Position numbers and translations under genes: made by a program
Assembly: GCA_003646875.1 (NCBI GenBank)
Contig: QMLT01000007.1
Location: 1 to 18,051, forward strand
Direction of reading: 5' to 3'
Length of the DNA: 18,051 bases
Source: Deltaproteobacteria bacterium
GTDB taxonomy: Bacteria; Desulfobacterota; DSM-4660; Desulfatiglandales; B25-G16
Part shown: piece by piece, positions 7,170 through 14,898 of the stretch
Layout of the letters: each line of letters starts with the position of its first letter
Numbering within the stretch: the stretch's first letter is position 1
The notes under the pieces: generated by a model
Seen by the model: only the letters and a program-made list of their open reading frames with translations
Databases searched by the model: none
What the model was told of the DNA's origin: nothing

Positions 7170-8597
7170 ATGGCGGCAAAATGGGGTGAAATAACCGGTA
7201 AGGAGATATCTTCCGCAATAAATGGAAGGCAGATATCTGGCTCACCAGATGAATTCGTAAAGGGTCTTTCAACTGATTCAAGAAAGATGACTCCTGGGCA
7301 CATTTTCTTGGCCCTCAAGGGCCAGAGATATGATGGCCATAATTTTTTAACCAATGCAATTAATGCCGGAGCTATGGGCGTAATTGTGGAGTCTGACGCT
7401 ACTCTACCTAAAAAGATTTTAGATAATAATCTCGTTGTAATTAACGTCTCATCTACCCTCAAGGCCCTGGGTGATCTGGCATCTTGGTGGCGGAGGCAGT
7501 GGGGAGGAAAGGTGATCGCCATTACCGGAAGTAATGGTAAAAGCACAACAAAAGAAATGGCCGCCTCTATTCTGTCCCGAAAGGCGAATACAATGAAGAG
7601 CCCTGGTAATTTTAATAATCTCATTGGCTTGCCTTTGACGATCTTAATGCTACAGGAACACCACAAGTTGGCTGTTTTGGAGATGGGTATGAACATGACC
7701 GGTGAGATTGCCAGGCTAACTCAGATTGCTGACCCTGATATAGGACTGATAACCAATGTAGAAAGCGCTCATTTAGAGGGTTTAGGTAATTTAAATGGGG
7801 TAATGAGGGCAAAGGGGGAACTTCTAAGAATGATGTCTAAGGCCTCGACAGCAATTCTGAATGGCGATGATAAAGTATATAAGCAGCTGGCTCCAACATT
7901 TCAAGGGAAGGTAATTACTTTTGGATTAGGGAAGAGGAATAAGGTGAGGGCCGAAGGCATAAAAAAAGTTGGAGACCGCGCCCAGGCCTTTAATATCTAT
8001 ATAAATGGCAAGAGGATACCCGTCAGAATAAATTATCCAGGTCTTCATAATGTCCTTAATGCATTAAGCGGAGCGGCTATCGCATTTTGCCTATCTATAT
8101 CAAATGAATTGATTGCCCAGGGTTTAGGAAGTTTTAGCCCACTTAAAGGTCGTTTTCATTTTATAGATTTGAAGAGCGGCATACGCATTATTGACGATAC
8201 CTATAATGCAAATCTATCATCTCTCAGGGCAGCCCTACAGACTATTAAGGGCTTGATAGGAAAGAAACAGGGTTTGGTAATAGGGCTTGGAGAGATGATG
8301 GAATTAGGCAAAGAGTCTCCAAAATACCATTTTGATGCGGGTCGGCTGGTAGCTGATATGGGAGCAAGATATTTAGTTGTAATGGGTGAACATGGGCGCA
8401 ATGTTATAGAAGGGGCATGTCAAGGGGGTATGGACAGAGAACAGACATACATTGCGACTACTCATGCTGAGATGAGTGATTCAATAAAGGCGCATGTAAG
8501 GAAGGGCGACGTTATTTTCATGAAGGGTTCAAGAAAGCTGGCCCTTGATAAGGTGGTTGAGTCTGTGAGTGAATATTTTGGACTGAGCAAGGGATAG
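7170..8597 (+). CDS. murF: UDP-MurNAc-tripeptide:D-Ala-D-Ala ligase MurF
   Basis: MurF adds the D-Ala-D-Ala dipeptide to the UDP-MurNAc-tripeptide, the last cytoplasmic step before the lipid stage. The 475-residue protein has the N-domain signature STDSRKMTPGHIFLALKGQRYDGHNF, the ATP-binding loop AITGSNGKSTTKEM (Lys124), NFNNLIGLPLT and MGMNMTGEI in the central domain, and DDTYNANLSSLRAAL in the C-domain, which separates MurF from MurE. It ends with the family motif FMKGSRKLALDKVV. The ATG at 7170 is preceded only by a purine stretch (AGTAAGAAA). The 83-base gap from murE holds the octamer palindrome and the small inverted repeat. The D-Ala-D-Ala ligase that makes its substrate is not in the window. 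It ends 4 bases before mraY. Confidence 0.96.
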   Translation: MAAKWGEITGKEISSAINGRQISGSPDEFVKGLSTDSRKMTPGHIFLALKGQRYDGHNFLTNAINAGAMGVIVESDATLPKKILDNNLVVINVSSTLKALGDLASWWRRQWGGKVIAITGSNGKSTTKEMAASILSRKANTMKSPGNFNNLIGLPLTILMLQEHHKLAVLEMGMNMTGEIARLTQIADPDIGLITNVESAHLEGLGNLNGVMRAKGELLRMMSKASTAILNGDDKVYKQLAPTFQGKVITFGLGKRNKVRAEGIKKVGDRAQAFNIYINGKRIPVRINYPGLHNVLNALSGAAIAFCLSISNELIAQGLGSFSPLKGRFHFIDLKSGIRIIDDTYNANLSSLRAALQTIKGLIGKKQGLVIGLGEMMELGKESPKYHFDAGRLVADMGARYLVVMGEHGRNVIEGACQGGMDREQTYIATTHAEMSDSIKAHVRKGDVIFMKGSRKLALDKVVESVSEYFGLSKG

Positions 8598-8601
8598 AAG
8601 A

Positions 8602-9681
8602 ATGCTATATAAATTGATTTATATGTTTCATGCTGATTATTCCTTTTTGAATGTATTTAGATATATAACATTCAGAACTATCTATGCAACCCTGTCCGCC
8701 CTTATTCTTTCACTACTTCTTGGATACTGGATCATTCCATGGTTAACCAGACTCCAGATTGGTCAATATATCAGAGAGGACGGACCCCCAAACCATAAAA
8801 ATAAGGTTGGAACACCAACCATGGGAGGGTCCTTTATATTGATTTCAGTGCTTATATCATCAATTCTTTGGATGGATCCAAAAAATATGTATGGCTGGCT
8901 GGTTTTGCTCGTTACTTTTCTTTATGGCGCTATTGGCTTTTTGGATGATTATCTTAAGCTAATAAGAAAGAGTAGCAAGGGTCTGAAAGGGTGGTGCAAA
9001 TTTTCCATGCAGGCCGGAATTGCCGCCCTTGTTGGAATAGCCCTGTACAGGTACACTGGTTTTGATTCAAGGCTTAGTTTTCCATTTTTTAAGAACTTTC
9101 TCCCTAACATTGGGATGTTTTACATTGTTTTGATTATTTTAGTTGTTGTCGGTGCATCCAATGCGGTTAATCTCACCGATGGATTGGATGGTCTCGCTAT
9201 AGGGCCGATCATTATCGCTTTCCTTAGTTATCTTGTGTTTTCTTATCTTGCTGGACACATAAAGATTGCCCAATACCTGCAGATTCCATATGTAAGGGGC
9301 GCAGGAGAACTTTCTGTGTTTTGCGGCGCTGTGGTGGGAGCAGGCATGGGGTTTTTATGGTACAACGCCTATCCCGCTCAGGTATTTATGGGAGATGCAG
9401 GCTCTCTTTCGTTGGGCGCTGCCTTAGGGATGATAGCCGTGATTAGTAAGCATGAAATAGCGCTTATCCTGGTTGGTGGTCTCTTTGTGGTTGAGGCCTT
9501 ATCCGTGATTTTGCAGGTAAGCTTTTTTAAAATAACTGGTGGCAGGCGTGTATTCAAAATGGCCCCTATACATCATCATTTTGAACTCAAAGGATGGCCA
9601 GAGCCAAAAGTGACCATTCGGTTCTGGATTATTGCGATTATGCTTGCCCTGCTTTCGATGAGTGCGCTCAAGTTAAGGTAG
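8602..9681 (+). CDS. mraY: Phospho-MurNAc-pentapeptide transferase MraY
   Basis: This integral membrane enzyme transfers phospho-MurNAc-pentapeptide to undecaprenyl phosphate, making lipid I. At 359 residues with about ten hydrophobic helices it fits the family closely. Family motifs are GTPTMGGS near the N-terminus, FLDDYLKL (Asp115-Asp116), NAVNLTDGLDGLA (Asp193 and Asp196), MGDAGSL (Asp265) and the cytoplasmic PIHHHFELKGWPEPKV (His324-His326), which include the Mg- and nucleotide-binding residues. An AAGGGA ribosome site (8589-8594) stands 7 bases before the ATG and overlaps the end of murF. The gene ends 4 bases before the TTG start of murD. Confidence 0.97.
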   Translation: MLYKLIYMFHADYSFLNVFRYITFRTIYATLSALILSLLLGYWIIPWLTRLQIGQYIREDGPPNHKNKVGTPTMGGSFILISVLISSILWMDPKNMYGWLVLLVTFLYGAIGFLDDYLKLIRKSSKGLKGWCKFSMQAGIAALVGIALYRYTGFDSRLSFPFFKNFLPNIGMFYIVLIILVVVGASNAVNLTDGLDGLAIGPIIIAFLSYLVFSYLAGHIKIAQYLQIPYVRGAGELSVFCGAVVGAGMGFLWYNAYPAQVFMGDAGSLSLGAALGMIAVISKHEIALILVGGLFVVEALSVILQVSFFKITGGRRVFKMAPIHHHFELKGWPEPKVTIRFWIIAIMLALLSMSALKLR

Positions 9682-9682
9682 A

Positions 9683-9696
9683 TAATTGAAAATTGA
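9683..9696. repeat. Two heptamer units over the murD start
   Basis: TAATTGA and AAATTGA are adjacent 7-base units, related to the last units of the ftsI-murE array. The TTG start codon of murD (9686-9688) lies inside the first unit. With only two units followed by an A run, chance is a real possibility. Confidence 0.35.
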
Positions 9697-11056
9697 AAAA
9701 AAAGTTCTGGTAGTAGGGCTTGGTGAAAGTGGCCTTGCAGCGGCTAAATGGCTTGTGAGGCAAGGGTCTCAAGTGACCGTGAGTGAAGTGAGAAAGAAGG
9801 CTGATTTTAATAAGGATGTTGTAGCTGATCTTTTACGATCAGGAGTAAAACTTGAGTTTGGCGGTCACAGGATAAAGTCATTTTTAGAGTCGGATTTAAT
9901 TGTTGTAAGCCCTGGCATCTCACTTGATATCAGGCCACTCTCTCAGGCCAGGGATCAGGGAGTCCCTATAATAGGAGAGATAGAGCTTGCGAGTAGATAT
10001 TTAAAAACACCATGTATAGCTGTAACTGGAACAAATGGTAAATCAACGGTTGTAAATTTAATAGGTGAGATGCTCCGTAAAGGGGGAAAACGCGTATTTA
10101 TTGGCGGAAATATCGGATGCCCGCTTACGTATTACATAGCTGGAGAGCAGAACGCTGATTATGTGATATTAGAGGTAAGCAGCTTTCAACTTGATACTAC
10201 CCAAACCTTTTCCCCTCTCATGTCCCTGATTCTTAATATAAGTCCTGATCATCTTGATAGATATGCAGATTATACCTCCTATGCAAGGTCTAAAGAAAGA
10301 ATATTTGCAAACCAGGGTCCAGGGCAGGCCCTCATTTTAAATGATGATGATCCCTGGCTAAGAAAGGAGCAGCCCCAAAACGGACCTACAGTATATAGGT
10401 ATGGATTGGAGAGTAAACCTGAGCGGATTGCAGCTTTAAAAAATGGAAACATAGAGGCCAAACTTCCAGGGGAGGAGATGATTAAATTTTACCTGGAAAG
10501 ATTTTCATTGCCAGGAAATCATAATAGGGCAAATTTGATGGCTGCAATTATAACATGTTTGATCCTCAAGGTGCCTCCCTCTGCTATACAGGAGGCAATC
10601 GATCATTTTAAGGGATTGCTCCATAGGATTGAGCGTGTAGATACTGTGCGAGGTATAACTTTTTATGATGACTCGAAGGCTACTAATATAGATGCAGCTA
10701 TAAAATCTATTGCCAGTTTCTCAAAACCAGTTGTCTTGATTGCCGGGGGCAGAGATAAGGGGAGCGACTATCACCCCCTTGTTGAGGCAGCGTCTGAGAG
10801 GGTAAAAGGCGCTGTTTTCTTAGGGGAGGCAAGTGGCCTTTTATCGGCGGCATTTGGCAATAAAATATCATGGAGCATGGCAAACAATATGAATCATGCG
10901 GTATCCCTTGCATTTAATAAGGCCCGGAAGGGAGATGTGGTTCTTCTTGCGCCGGCATGCGCGAGTTTTGACATGTTTAAGGATTTTGCTCACAGGGGAG
11001 AGGTCTTTAAAGATGCGGTTAGGAGATTAAAAAATGGTGTCAAAGAAGACAGCTAA
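9686..11056 (+). CDS. murD: UDP-MurNAc-L-alanine:D-glutamate ligase MurD
   Basis: MurD adds D-glutamate to UDP-MurNAc-L-Ala in the cytoplasm. The 456-residue protein has an N-terminal Rossmann-like domain (VLVVGLGESGLAAAKWL), the SPGIS motif, the ATPase loop AVTGTNGKSTVVNLIG (Lys119), FIGGNIGCPL, EVSSFQLD and NISPDHLDR. The C-terminal domain has HRIERV, DDSKATNIDA and LIAGGRDKG, then LLAPACASFDMFKDFAHRGEVF, a combination found in MurD and not in the other Mur ligases. The start is TTG 9686, with AAGG at 9675-9678 spaced 7 bases away; no in-frame ATG exists before the conserved glycine loop. The 3' end overlaps ftsW by 23 bases. Confidence 0.96.
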   Translation: MKIEKKVLVVGLGESGLAAAKWLVRQGSQVTVSEVRKKADFNKDVVADLLRSGVKLEFGGHRIKSFLESDLIVVSPGISLDIRPLSQARDQGVPIIGEIELASRYLKTPCIAVTGTNGKSTVVNLIGEMLRKGGKRVFIGGNIGCPLTYYIAGEQNADYVILEVSSFQLDTTQTFSPLMSLILNISPDHLDRYADYTSYARSKERIFANQGPGQALILNDDDPWLRKEQPQNGPTVYRYGLESKPERIAALKNGNIEAKLPGEEMIKFYLERFSLPGNHNRANLMAAIITCLILKVPPSAIQEAIDHFKGLLHRIERVDTVRGITFYDDSKATNIDAAIKSIASFSKPVVLIAGGRDKGSDYHPLVEAASERVKGAVFLGEASGLLSAAFGNKISWSMANNMNHAVSLAFNKARKGDVVLLAPACASFDMFKDFAHRGEVFKDAVRRLKNGVKEDS

Positions 11057-12167
11057 TTACAGCTATGATCCTGTTATTCTCATCGCTGTTCTCCTGTTGA
11101 TTGGCATTGGATTAATTGCGGTTTTTTCAGCCAGTTCAATTCTGGCAGAAGAGAGATATGGAGATCACTATTACTATCTGAAAAGGCAGGGAGTATTTTG
11201 TCTTTTTGGGCTTTTTCTTATGATGCTGGCAAAGAATATTAACTACCTTTTGTATAGAAGGTTAGTCTACTTTTTTTTGGGATTGAGTTTAATTCTGTTA
11301 ATTTTGCTTTTTGTGCCAGACCTTGGAGTTAAAGTGGCAGGCGCTCAAAGGTGGCTCAGGTTTGGCTTTATCTCAATCCAGCCATCTGAGGCGGTAAAAT
11401 TGTCTCTGGCAATTTTCGTGGCATATAGCATGAGTAAAAACGTTGAGCGTATGGGAACTATCTTTCATGGGCTGTTACCGCCCTTATTGGTGGCGGCAAT
11501 ATTTATGATACTCATTCTTCTCCAGCCAGATCTTGGAACGGCTGTCATTATTGGAATATGGATGTTAATCCTTCTTTTTATTGGTGGAGTGAATTTAGGG
11601 CAGCTTCTTGTCCTTTTAGGTCTCCTGACGCCTATTGCTTTTTACCTGATATCACATACCGCGTATAGGCTTCATCGGTGGTGGGCATTTTTAAATCCAT
11701 GGCAGGATCCTCAAGGATTTGGATTTCAGATAATCCATTCTTTTTTGGCCTTTGGTTCGGGTGGATTTTCAGGAGTCGGTCTTGGCAACAGTAAGCAAAA
11801 ACTTTTTTATCTCCCAGAGCCTCATACTGATTTTATCCTGTCAATCATAGCTGAGGAGATAGGATTTATAGGGGTGAGTATTTTATTGATCCTGTTTTCT
11901 TTTGTTATAATCAGGGGGATCAAGATTGCCTTACATGCGCCCGAGCTTTTTGGGACCTATCTTGCATTAGGGATAAGTTGTATGCTGGCAGTGCAGGTAA
12001 CAGTTAATATGGGTGTGGTAATGGCCATTTTGCCAACTAAGGGATTAACGCTTCCCTTTATAAGTTATGGTGGTTCCTCTCTCGTTATTAATCTTATAGG
12101 TATGGGAATATTAATGAATATATCAAAAAAGTCCCTGGATGGGCCAGGGGAATTGAAAAGGACATGA
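11034..12167 (+). CDS. ftsW: Septal peptidoglycan glycosyltransferase FtsW (SEDS family)
   Basis: FtsW polymerises lipid II into septal glycan strands and works with FtsI. The 377-residue protein is almost wholly hydrophobic, with about ten transmembrane helices and a short basic tail. SEDS signatures are GAQRWLRFGFISIQPSEAVKL, LLQPDLGTAVII, HRWWAFLNPWQDPQGFGFQ, FSGVGLGNSKQKLFYLPEPHTDFILSIIAEEIGF and PTKGLTLPFISYGGSSL. Position between murD and murG supports FtsW over its relative RodA. The ATG at 11034 lies inside the end of murD, with an AGGAG site at 11023-11027. It ends with GPGELKRT, 19 bases before the chosen murG start. Confidence 0.96.
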   Translation: MVSKKTANYSYDPVILIAVLLLIGIGLIAVFSASSILAEERYGDHYYYLKRQGVFCLFGLFLMMLAKNINYLLYRRLVYFFLGLSLILLILLFVPDLGVKVAGAQRWLRFGFISIQPSEAVKLSLAIFVAYSMSKNVERMGTIFHGLLPPLLVAAIFMILILLQPDLGTAVIIGIWMLILLFIGGVNLGQLLVLLGLLTPIAFYLISHTAYRLHRWWAFLNPWQDPQGFGFQIIHSFLAFGSGGFSGVGLGNSKQKLFYLPEPHTDFILSIIAEEIGFIGVSILLILFSFVIIRGIKIALHAPELFGTYLALGISCMLAVQVTVNMGVVMAILPTKGLTLPFISYGGSSLVINLIGMGILMNISKKSLDGPGELKRT

Positions 12168-12186
12168 TTTAACCAAATGAGTGGTG

Positions 12187-13302
12187 ATGAAGGGCAGAGA
12201 GCTAAGGATAATAATCGCTGGCGGGGGAACAGGTGGCCATCTATTTCCAGGGATAGCAATTGCCCGGGAGCTAAAAAAAAGATGCGAAAAGGGACATATT
12301 CTTTTTATCGTTGGCAGAAGAAAAATGGAGAGAGACATTATTTTGAAGGCTGGATTTGAGATCAGATCAATTGATGTTGAAGGCATGTTGGGTAAGGATT
12401 TATTACAGATGATACGTGCTTTTTTTAAGATAGTTATAAGCTCAATACAGTCATTTTTCATAATGAGAGATTTTAAACCTCATCTTGCGGTTGGTGTAGG
12501 TGGTTATACATCTGGACCTGTTTGTCTTATGGGGTGGTTTCTTAGAATACCAACAGCTATACATGAGCAGAATTCTATTCCAGGGATAACAAATAGAATT
12601 TTAGCACACTTAGCTAAAAAGGTCTTTATATCATTTGAAGAAAGCAAGATGTATTTCAAAAAGGGGAAACTGTTTTTAAGCGGAAATCCGATAAGGGATG
12701 AACTAATGAGTCCCGAAATATTTTCCAGAAGGGTTTTAAAATCCATAGATGAAACGGTTAATCAGAGATTCGTTATCCTTGTAATGGGTGGAAGCCAGGG
12801 GGCCAGGGCAATAAACAGGGCGGTTCTGTCTGCTCTAAAGGAATTGAAGAAGGGAGGTTTTCTTCCATTTGTAATCCATCAAACAGGAGACCAGGATTTG
12901 AAAGAAGTAACAGCTGATTATCATACCCTTGGATTTGACGGAGAAGTAATGGCCTTTATAGAAGATATGGCCTCTGCTTATACAAGGGCTGATCTGGTTA
13001 TCTGTCGTGCAGGTGCAACTACTATTGCTGAATTGGCTGTCTTGGGCAAGCCATCGATCCTTGTGCCTTACCCCTATGCGACCCATAAACACCAGGAGGT
13101 TAATGCTCGGGCTTTGGCGGCCCACGGAGGAGCAGATATTATCTTAGAGAGTAATCTTAACGGAAATGCACTTGCCAGGAAGATTAAAATGTATATGAAA
13201 AACCCGGATGTGCTTAAGCAGATGTCATCATGTGCCTTAAAGACTGGCAGGCCAGAAGCAAAGGAAATTATAGTTGATCAGTTGATGGAACTAATCAATT
13301 AG
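12187..13302 (+). CDS. murG: UDP-GlcNAc:lipid I N-acetylglucosaminyltransferase MurG
   Basis: MurG adds GlcNAc to lipid I on the inner face of the membrane, completing lipid II. The GT-B fold is shown by the N-terminal loop AGGGTGGHLFPG (residues 11-22), then VGVGGYTSGPV, HEQNSIPG and SGNPIR. The C-terminal donor-binding half has VMGGSQGARAIN, FIEDMASAYTRADLVICRAGATTIAEL and PYPYATHKHQ. I prefer ATG 12187, giving 371 residues; GTG codons at 12181 and 12184 are in frame and none has a convincing ribosome site. The final codons (Asn and TAG stop) form the first CAATTAG unit of the heptamer array that fills the following gap, so the stop codon itself belongs to a repeat. Confidence 0.96.
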   Translation: MKGRELRIIIAGGGTGGHLFPGIAIARELKKRCEKGHILFIVGRRKMERDIILKAGFEIRSIDVEGMLGKDLLQMIRAFFKIVISSIQSFFIMRDFKPHLAVGVGGYTSGPVCLMGWFLRIPTAIHEQNSIPGITNRILAHLAKKVFISFEESKMYFKKGKLFLSGNPIRDELMSPEIFSRRVLKSIDETVNQRFVILVMGGSQGARAINRAVLSALKELKKGGFLPFVIHQTGDQDLKEVTADYHTLGFDGEVMAFIEDMASAYTRADLVICRAGATTIAELAVLGKPSILVPYPYATHKHQEVNARALAAHGGADIILESNLNGNALARKIKMYMKNPDVLKQMSSCALKTGRPEAKEIIVDQLMELIN

Positions 13303-13365
13303 CAATGGTCAATAATCAATTAGCAATTAGCAATGATCAATTAACATTTGGTAATGGCCAACGGA
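13296..13365. repeat. CAATNNN heptamer array after murG
   Basis: Ten consecutive 7-base units stay in phase: CAATTAG (the murG end and stop), CAATGGT, CAATAAT, CAATTAG, CAATTAG, CAATGAT, CAATTAA, then the more diverged CATTTGG, TAATGGC and CAACGGA. The 7-base step is not a multiple of 3, so no reading frame is kept. It is the longest such array in the window and occupies most of the murG-murC gap. Confidence 0.85.
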
Positions 13366-13382
13366 GACTAACAACGTGCATA

Positions 13383-13405
13383 ACTTCAGGCACTTTAGGC
13401 ACTTA
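13383..13405. repeat. ACTTTAGGC nonamer repeat before murC
   Basis: ACTTCAGGC (13383-13391), ACTTTAGGC (13392-13400) and a partial third unit ACTTA run up to 2 bases before the murC ATG. The AGG of the second unit (13397-13399) lies 8 bases before the start codon, a suitable position for a minimal ribosome site. Confidence 0.75.
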
Positions 13406-13407
13406 AC

Positions 13408-14784
13408 ATGAAAATTTTTGGTAAAACAAAACATATCCATTTAGTAGGTATTGGTGGGATTGGGATGAGTGGTATAGCGGAACTTCTCCTTAATTTAGAC
13501 TATTTTATTAGCGGGTCTGATCTAAGAAAAACAGAAGTAACAGAGCATCTCTCAGATCTTGGTGGTAAGATATTCCTTGGACACAGACCTCAGAATATAG
13601 ATGGAGCGGATGTTGTAGTTTTCTCTTCGGCAATAAAGGGCGATAACCCGGAAATAGTTGAGGCAAGGGAAAAATCTATTCCTGTAATACCAAGGGCTGA
13701 GATGCTGGCTGAATTAATGAGGCTTAAATACGGGATAGCTGTGGCAGGCTCTCATGGAAAAACTACAACGACGAGTATGATTGGCTCGATATTGACCATG
13801 GGTGGCTTTGATCCAACTGTTGTTATCGGTGGAAGATTGAATATATGGGGAGGCTCGAATGCGAGGTTAGGGCGAAGTGATTTTCTTGTGGCTGAGGCAG
13901 ATGAGAGTGACGGATCCTTTCTTGCTCTCTCTCCAAGCATAGCTGTTATTTCCAATATAGATCATGAACACATAGATTTTTATCATAGCATGAATAATCT
14001 CAGGGAGACATTTATTGATTTTATCAACAAGATACCTTTTTATGGCAGGGCCATTCTCTGTGTGGATGATAAAGAGGTCCACGGGTTGATCCCTGAGCTT
14101 ACTAAAAGTTATCTGACATATGGGTTGAATTCCCAGGCGGATATAAGGGCGAGTGGCATATCAAAAGAAGGGCTGAATACCACTTTCGATGTTATCTTTA
14201 AGGGTAGATTAGCCGGTAACGTCACTATTTCTATCCCTGGCAAGCATAATATTTTGAATGCTTTGGCGGCGGTAGGAGTGGGATTGGAACTGGATATTGA
14301 TTTTAAATACATCAGAGAGGGACTCAAGGATCTCGGAGGTCTTAAGAGGCGCTTTGAAATAAAAGATGAAAGGGATGGCATACTCTTCTTAGATGATTAT
14401 GGTCACCACCCTACAGAGATAATGGCAACCCTCAGCGCAGCGAAAGAATGCTGGCCTGATCGGAGATTGGTGGTTGTTTTTCAACCCCATAGGTTTACCA
14501 GAACAAAAGATTTATATGATAAATTTGTTATCTCTTTTAACCAGGCAGATTTTCTGATCATTACCCCTATCTATGGGGCAGGCGAAGAGCCTATAGAAGG
14601 TGTAGATAGCAAGACCCTTTATCAGGGAATAAGAAACCATGGTCACAGGGCGGTTACTTATTGCGATAGCGCTGAGGATGCCATATCTGAACTTCTCGAT
14701 ACTATTAGACCTGGTGATATAGTGCTGACCCTTGGCGCTGGTGATATACACCTTGTTGGGACCGAGGTATTGAGACGGTTTTAG
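13408..14784 (+). CDS. murC: UDP-MurNAc:L-alanine ligase MurC
   Basis: MurC is the first Mur ligase and adds L-alanine to UDP-MurNAc. The 458-residue protein starts with the nucleotide-binding loop HLVGIGGIGMSGIAELL, then GSDLRKTEVTEHL and VVVFSSAIKGDNPE. The central ATPase has AVAGSHGKTTTTSMIG (Lys118) and VAEADESDGSF. The C-terminal part holds RRFEI, DDYGHHPTEIMATL (His333-His334), FQPHRFTRT and LTLGAGDI, all typical of MurC. The ATG at 13408 has no classical Shine-Dalgarno sequence, only the AGG of the nonamer repeat. The preceding 105-base gap consists almost entirely of the heptamer and nonamer repeats, and another repeat block follows the stop. Confidence 0.97.
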   Translation: MKIFGKTKHIHLVGIGGIGMSGIAELLLNLDYFISGSDLRKTEVTEHLSDLGGKIFLGHRPQNIDGADVVVFSSAIKGDNPEIVEAREKSIPVIPRAEMLAELMRLKYGIAVAGSHGKTTTTSMIGSILTMGGFDPTVVIGGRLNIWGGSNARLGRSDFLVAEADESDGSFLALSPSIAVISNIDHEHIDFYHSMNNLRETFIDFINKIPFYGRAILCVDDKEVHGLIPELTKSYLTYGLNSQADIRASGISKEGLNTTFDVIFKGRLAGNVTISIPGKHNILNALAAVGVGLELDIDFKYIREGLKDLGGLKRRFEIKDERDGILFLDDYGHHPTEIMATLSAAKECWPDRRLVVVFQPHRFTRTKDLYDKFVISFNQADFLIITPIYGAGEEPIEGVDSKTLYQGIRNHGHRAVTYCDSAEDAISELLDTIRPGDIVLTLGAGDIHLVGTEVLRRF

Positions 14785-14802
14785 GAATTGAGGACGGCAC
14801 GT

Positions 14803-14868
14803 AGTAGGCAGTAATGAGTAAACAGTAGGAAGTAAACACAATAACGGTGAACGGATAACGGTGAACGT
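14803..14868. repeat. Two heptamer arrays after murC
   Basis: AGTAGGC, AGTAATG, AGTAAAC, AGTAGGA and AGTAAAC are five in-phase units at 14803-14837. After 3 bases, ATAACGG, TGAACGG, ATAACGG and TGAACGT (14841-14868) form a second array in which two 7-base words alternate, a 14-base direct repeat. The words differ from those after murG, but the 7-base step is the same. Confidence 0.8.
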
Positions 14869-14874
14869 TCTTTA

Positions 14875-14896
14875 ACTTTAGCTCACTTTAGGCACT
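14875..14896. repeat. ACTTTAGGC nonamer repeat before murB
   Basis: ACTTTAGCT (14875-14883), one extra C, then ACTTTAGGC (14885-14893) and a partial unit (ACT) reach almost to the murB start. As at murC, the AGG of the last full unit (14890-14892) is placed like a minimal ribosome site, 6 bases before ATG 14899. Confidence 0.72.
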
Positions 14897-14898
14897 TG

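Noticed and set aside
7091..7696. 201-residue open frame on the - strand over murF
   Set aside because: It lies opposite the well-supported murF frame and has low-complexity, unfamiliar translation; a shadow of the codon use.
13296..13407. CRISPR-like array in the murG-murC gap
   Set aside because: Units are 7 and 9 bases with no spacers between them and no cas genes nearby; these are tandem short repeats.
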